A stretch of DNA of 6,770 bases from JAWWBL01 sp033720975 (lineage in GTDB: Bacteria; Actinomycetota; Acidimicrobiia; Spongiisociales; ZC4RG35), in contig JAWWBL010000093.1 of NCBI GenBank assembly GCA_033720975.1, positions 1-6,770 on the forward strand, in the 5' to 3' direction. Below are positions 5,617 through 6,770 of the stretch, piece after piece. The position numbers and the translations under genes are program-made. Under the pieces are notes generated by a model. That model saw only the letters and a list, made by a program, of their open reading frames with translations, made no database searches and had not been told where the DNA came from. Each line of letters starts with the position of its first letter. Positions within the stretch are counted from its first letter, which is position 1.

Positions 5617-6408
5617 CTAGTCGCCGGAGTCCGCGGATCCGGCGGCGATTGCATGGAAACCCCCGTCGACATGGACGATCTCACCCGAAGTCATGGGAGC
5701 CCAGTCACTCAACAGGACACACACCATGCGGGCGACAGGGTCCGGGTTCGACGTGTCCCAGCGCAGCGGCGATCTCTCGGACCAGACCTCGTCGAACTTC
5801 TCGAAACCAGGAATCGACTTGGCCGCCACGGTCCCCAACGGCCCGGCAGAAACGGCGTTGACCCTTATGTCGTGCGGCCCCAGGTCACGGGCCAGGTACC
5901 TGGTCACCGATTGAAGCGCCGCCTTGGCGACACCCATCCAGTCGTAGGCAGGCCATGCTTGGGTGTTGTCGAAGTCCATCGCGACCAACGCTCCGCCTCC
6001 AGCCTTCTGCATCAACGGCAGTAGGGCCACGGCAAGCGTCTTGTAGGAGAAGGCGGACGTGGTGAAGGCGGTTTGAGCCGACTCGACGGGGGTCTGGAGG
6101 AAGTTGCCCCCGAGGGCATCGCCTGGGGCGAACGCGATGGCGTGAAGGGCGCCATCGACGGCTCCCCAGCGGCCGCTCAGATCGTTCGCGAGATTGGTCA
6201 CGTGCCCGGGGTCGTTGATGTCCAACTCGAGGACGTCGCACGGCTCCGGAAGCCGTTGCACGGAGCGCTCGGTGAGTCTGAGCCCTCGCCCGAAGCCGGT
6301 CACCACTATCTCGGCGCCCTCTTCCTGGGCGATTCGTGCCGTGTGCCAGGCGATGGAGTCGTCGGTGAGCACACCTGTTATCACCAGCCTCTTGCCTTCG
6401 AGCAGCAT
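5617..6408 (-). CDS. fabI: Enoyl-[acyl-carrier-protein] reductase (NADH), FabI/InhA type
   Basis: A 263-residue short-chain dehydrogenase of the FabI/InhA branch, catalysing NADH-dependent reduction of trans-2-enoyl-ACP, the last step of each type II fatty acid cycle. The nucleotide-binding start is VITGVLTDDSIAWHTARIA (9-27), the FabI-specific form of the SDR glycine motif. Then come VVTGFGR, LELDI, LHAIAFAPGDALGG (88-101), the MDFD strand (144-147) and AYDWMGVAKAAL (154-165) with the catalytic Tyr155 and Lys162. NAVSAGPLGT (184-193) and VCVLLSDWAPMTSGEIVHVDGG close the fold. The body is close to mycobacterial InhA (for example MDFD, W-PAY-WM-VAK and LLSDW), but the substrate-binding loop is the short FabI length. 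The positions matching InhA Ser94 and Gly96 are both alanine, and the usual 'GPIRT' reads GPLGT. ATG 6406-6408 shares its last-transcribed base with the stop of the upstream membrane protein gene (TGATG), and GGGGGA lies 8 bases upstream. The usual partner fabG is not adjacent here. Confidence 0.94.
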   Translation of the reverse strand: MLLEGKRLVITGVLTDDSIAWHTARIAQEEGAEIVVTGFGRGLRLTERSVQRLPEPCDVLELDINDPGHVTNLANDLSGRWGAVDGALHAIAFAPGDALGGNFLQTPVESAQTAFTTSAFSYKTLAVALLPLMQKAGGGALVAMDFDNTQAWPAYDWMGVAKAALQSVTRYLARDLGPHDIRVNAVSAGPLGTVAAKSIPGFEKFDEVWSERSPLRWDTSNPDPVARMVCVLLSDWAPMTSGEIVHVDGGFHAIAAGSADSGD

Positions 6409-6770
6409 CAGAAGTTTCCCCCGAAAGTCATGATCCCCCTTATGGAGAGCCCCATGGTGAACAGCAGCAGCAATCCGTAATAGAGAGCAGGGCGCTTGCG
6501 GAACTGGGCCCTGTAGACATAGGCAAAGGTGAAGGTCACGGCGATTACGACCCCATAGAAGACGTGTTGGTTACCCGGGTCGATCCCGTCCACCGACATC
6601 GCGACAACTCCGAAAACGATCTGGGCGAGCAGACCGACGATCGCCAGGGCGACACCCCAATAGAAAGCTCCGGGAACCGGATCCCGCCGTGCAATGAGAA
6701 CGCCCCAAAGACCGATGACTCCGCTGATGCCGGCGGCGATCGGGCCCCACGTCGTGTGTATAGAGCTCAC
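6408..6770 (-). CDS. Small four-helix membrane protein of unknown function
   Basis: This frame gives 120 residues from GTG at the right edge (6768-6770) to TGA 6408-6410. I do not recognise the family. It is strongly hydrophobic with four likely membrane helices (about 8-27, 35-56, 69-86 and 95-114). Short charged turns lie between them, including RRDPVPG (28-34), SVDGIDPGNQH (59-69) and YRAQFRKRP (86-94). By the positive-inside rule the two Arg-rich turns face the cytoplasm, so both ends would lie outside. Conserved-looking features are the GNQHVFYG motif entering helix 3 and an Arg (111) near the end of helix 4. Because GTG sits exactly at the window edge, I cannot tell whether it is the true start; the protein could continue upstream, although SSIHTTWGP followed by a helix looks like a natural N-terminus. 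It shares one base with the fabI start, so the two are probably co-transcribed and translationally coupled, which suggests a membrane or lipid-related role only by association. Confidence 0.7.
   Translation of the reverse strand: MSSIHTTWGPIAAGISGVIGLWGVLIARRDPVPGAFYWGVALAIVGLLAQIVFGVVAMSVDGIDPGNQHVFYGVVIAVTFTFAYVYRAQFRKRPALYYGLLLLFTMGLSIRGIMTFGGNF
6417..6422 (-). promoter_or_regulatory. Ribosome binding site of fabI
   Basis: On the minus strand this reads GGGGGA, 8 bases before ATG 6408 and inside the last codons of the upstream membrane protein gene. Together with the TGATG stop/start overlap it supports the chosen fabI start and an operon arrangement. Confidence 0.55.

Overview
The window looks like chromosomal DNA from a high-GC actinobacterium. 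I infer this from codons that mostly end in G or C, the frequent TTG and GTG starts, the InhA-like enoyl reductase and the membrane-anchored Mur ligase. An uncultured Acidimicrobiia-type lineage is my best guess, but a lineage call from 6.8 kb is weak. I see no mobile element, CRISPR array, rRNA or tRNA, and no gene-free stretch longer than about 80 bases.

Layout: (1) Bases 1-107 (+) are the last 34 codons of a probable cold-shock-domain protein. (2) Bases 165-398 (+) encode a 77-residue stand-alone Lrp/AsnC ligand-binding (RAM) domain with a TTG start and a strong ribosome binding site. (3) Bases 426-3749 are a minus-strand operon read leftward as alpha/beta hydrolase, then a membrane-anchored MurF-like ligase, then D-alanine--D-alanine ligase. 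The first two genes overlap by 4 bases (TTGA) and the last two are 10 bases apart. (4) Bases 3826-5613 (+) encode a histidine kinase with six membrane helices and a GAF domain, divergent from the operon across 76 bases and without a response regulator in view. (5) Bases 5617-6770 (-) hold a small four-helix membrane protein followed by an InhA/FabI-type enoyl-ACP reductase. Their stop and start share one base (TGATG).

How the parts fit: Ddl makes D-Ala-D-Ala, and MurF joins that dipeptide to the peptidoglycan stem peptide, so murF-ddl is a substrate-channelling pair for cell-wall precursors. The reductase serves type II fatty acid synthesis. The divergent membrane kinase is placed to share a control region with the wall operon, so envelope sensing is a reasonable but unproven role for it.

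The most unusual item is the MurF-like protein. The usual UDP-MurNAc-binding N-terminal domain is absent, and about 150 residues with roughly five membrane helices stand in its place. The ATPase core and the C-terminal domain are intact. This raises the possibility of a membrane-bound ligase acting on a lipid-linked or otherwise atypical substrate.
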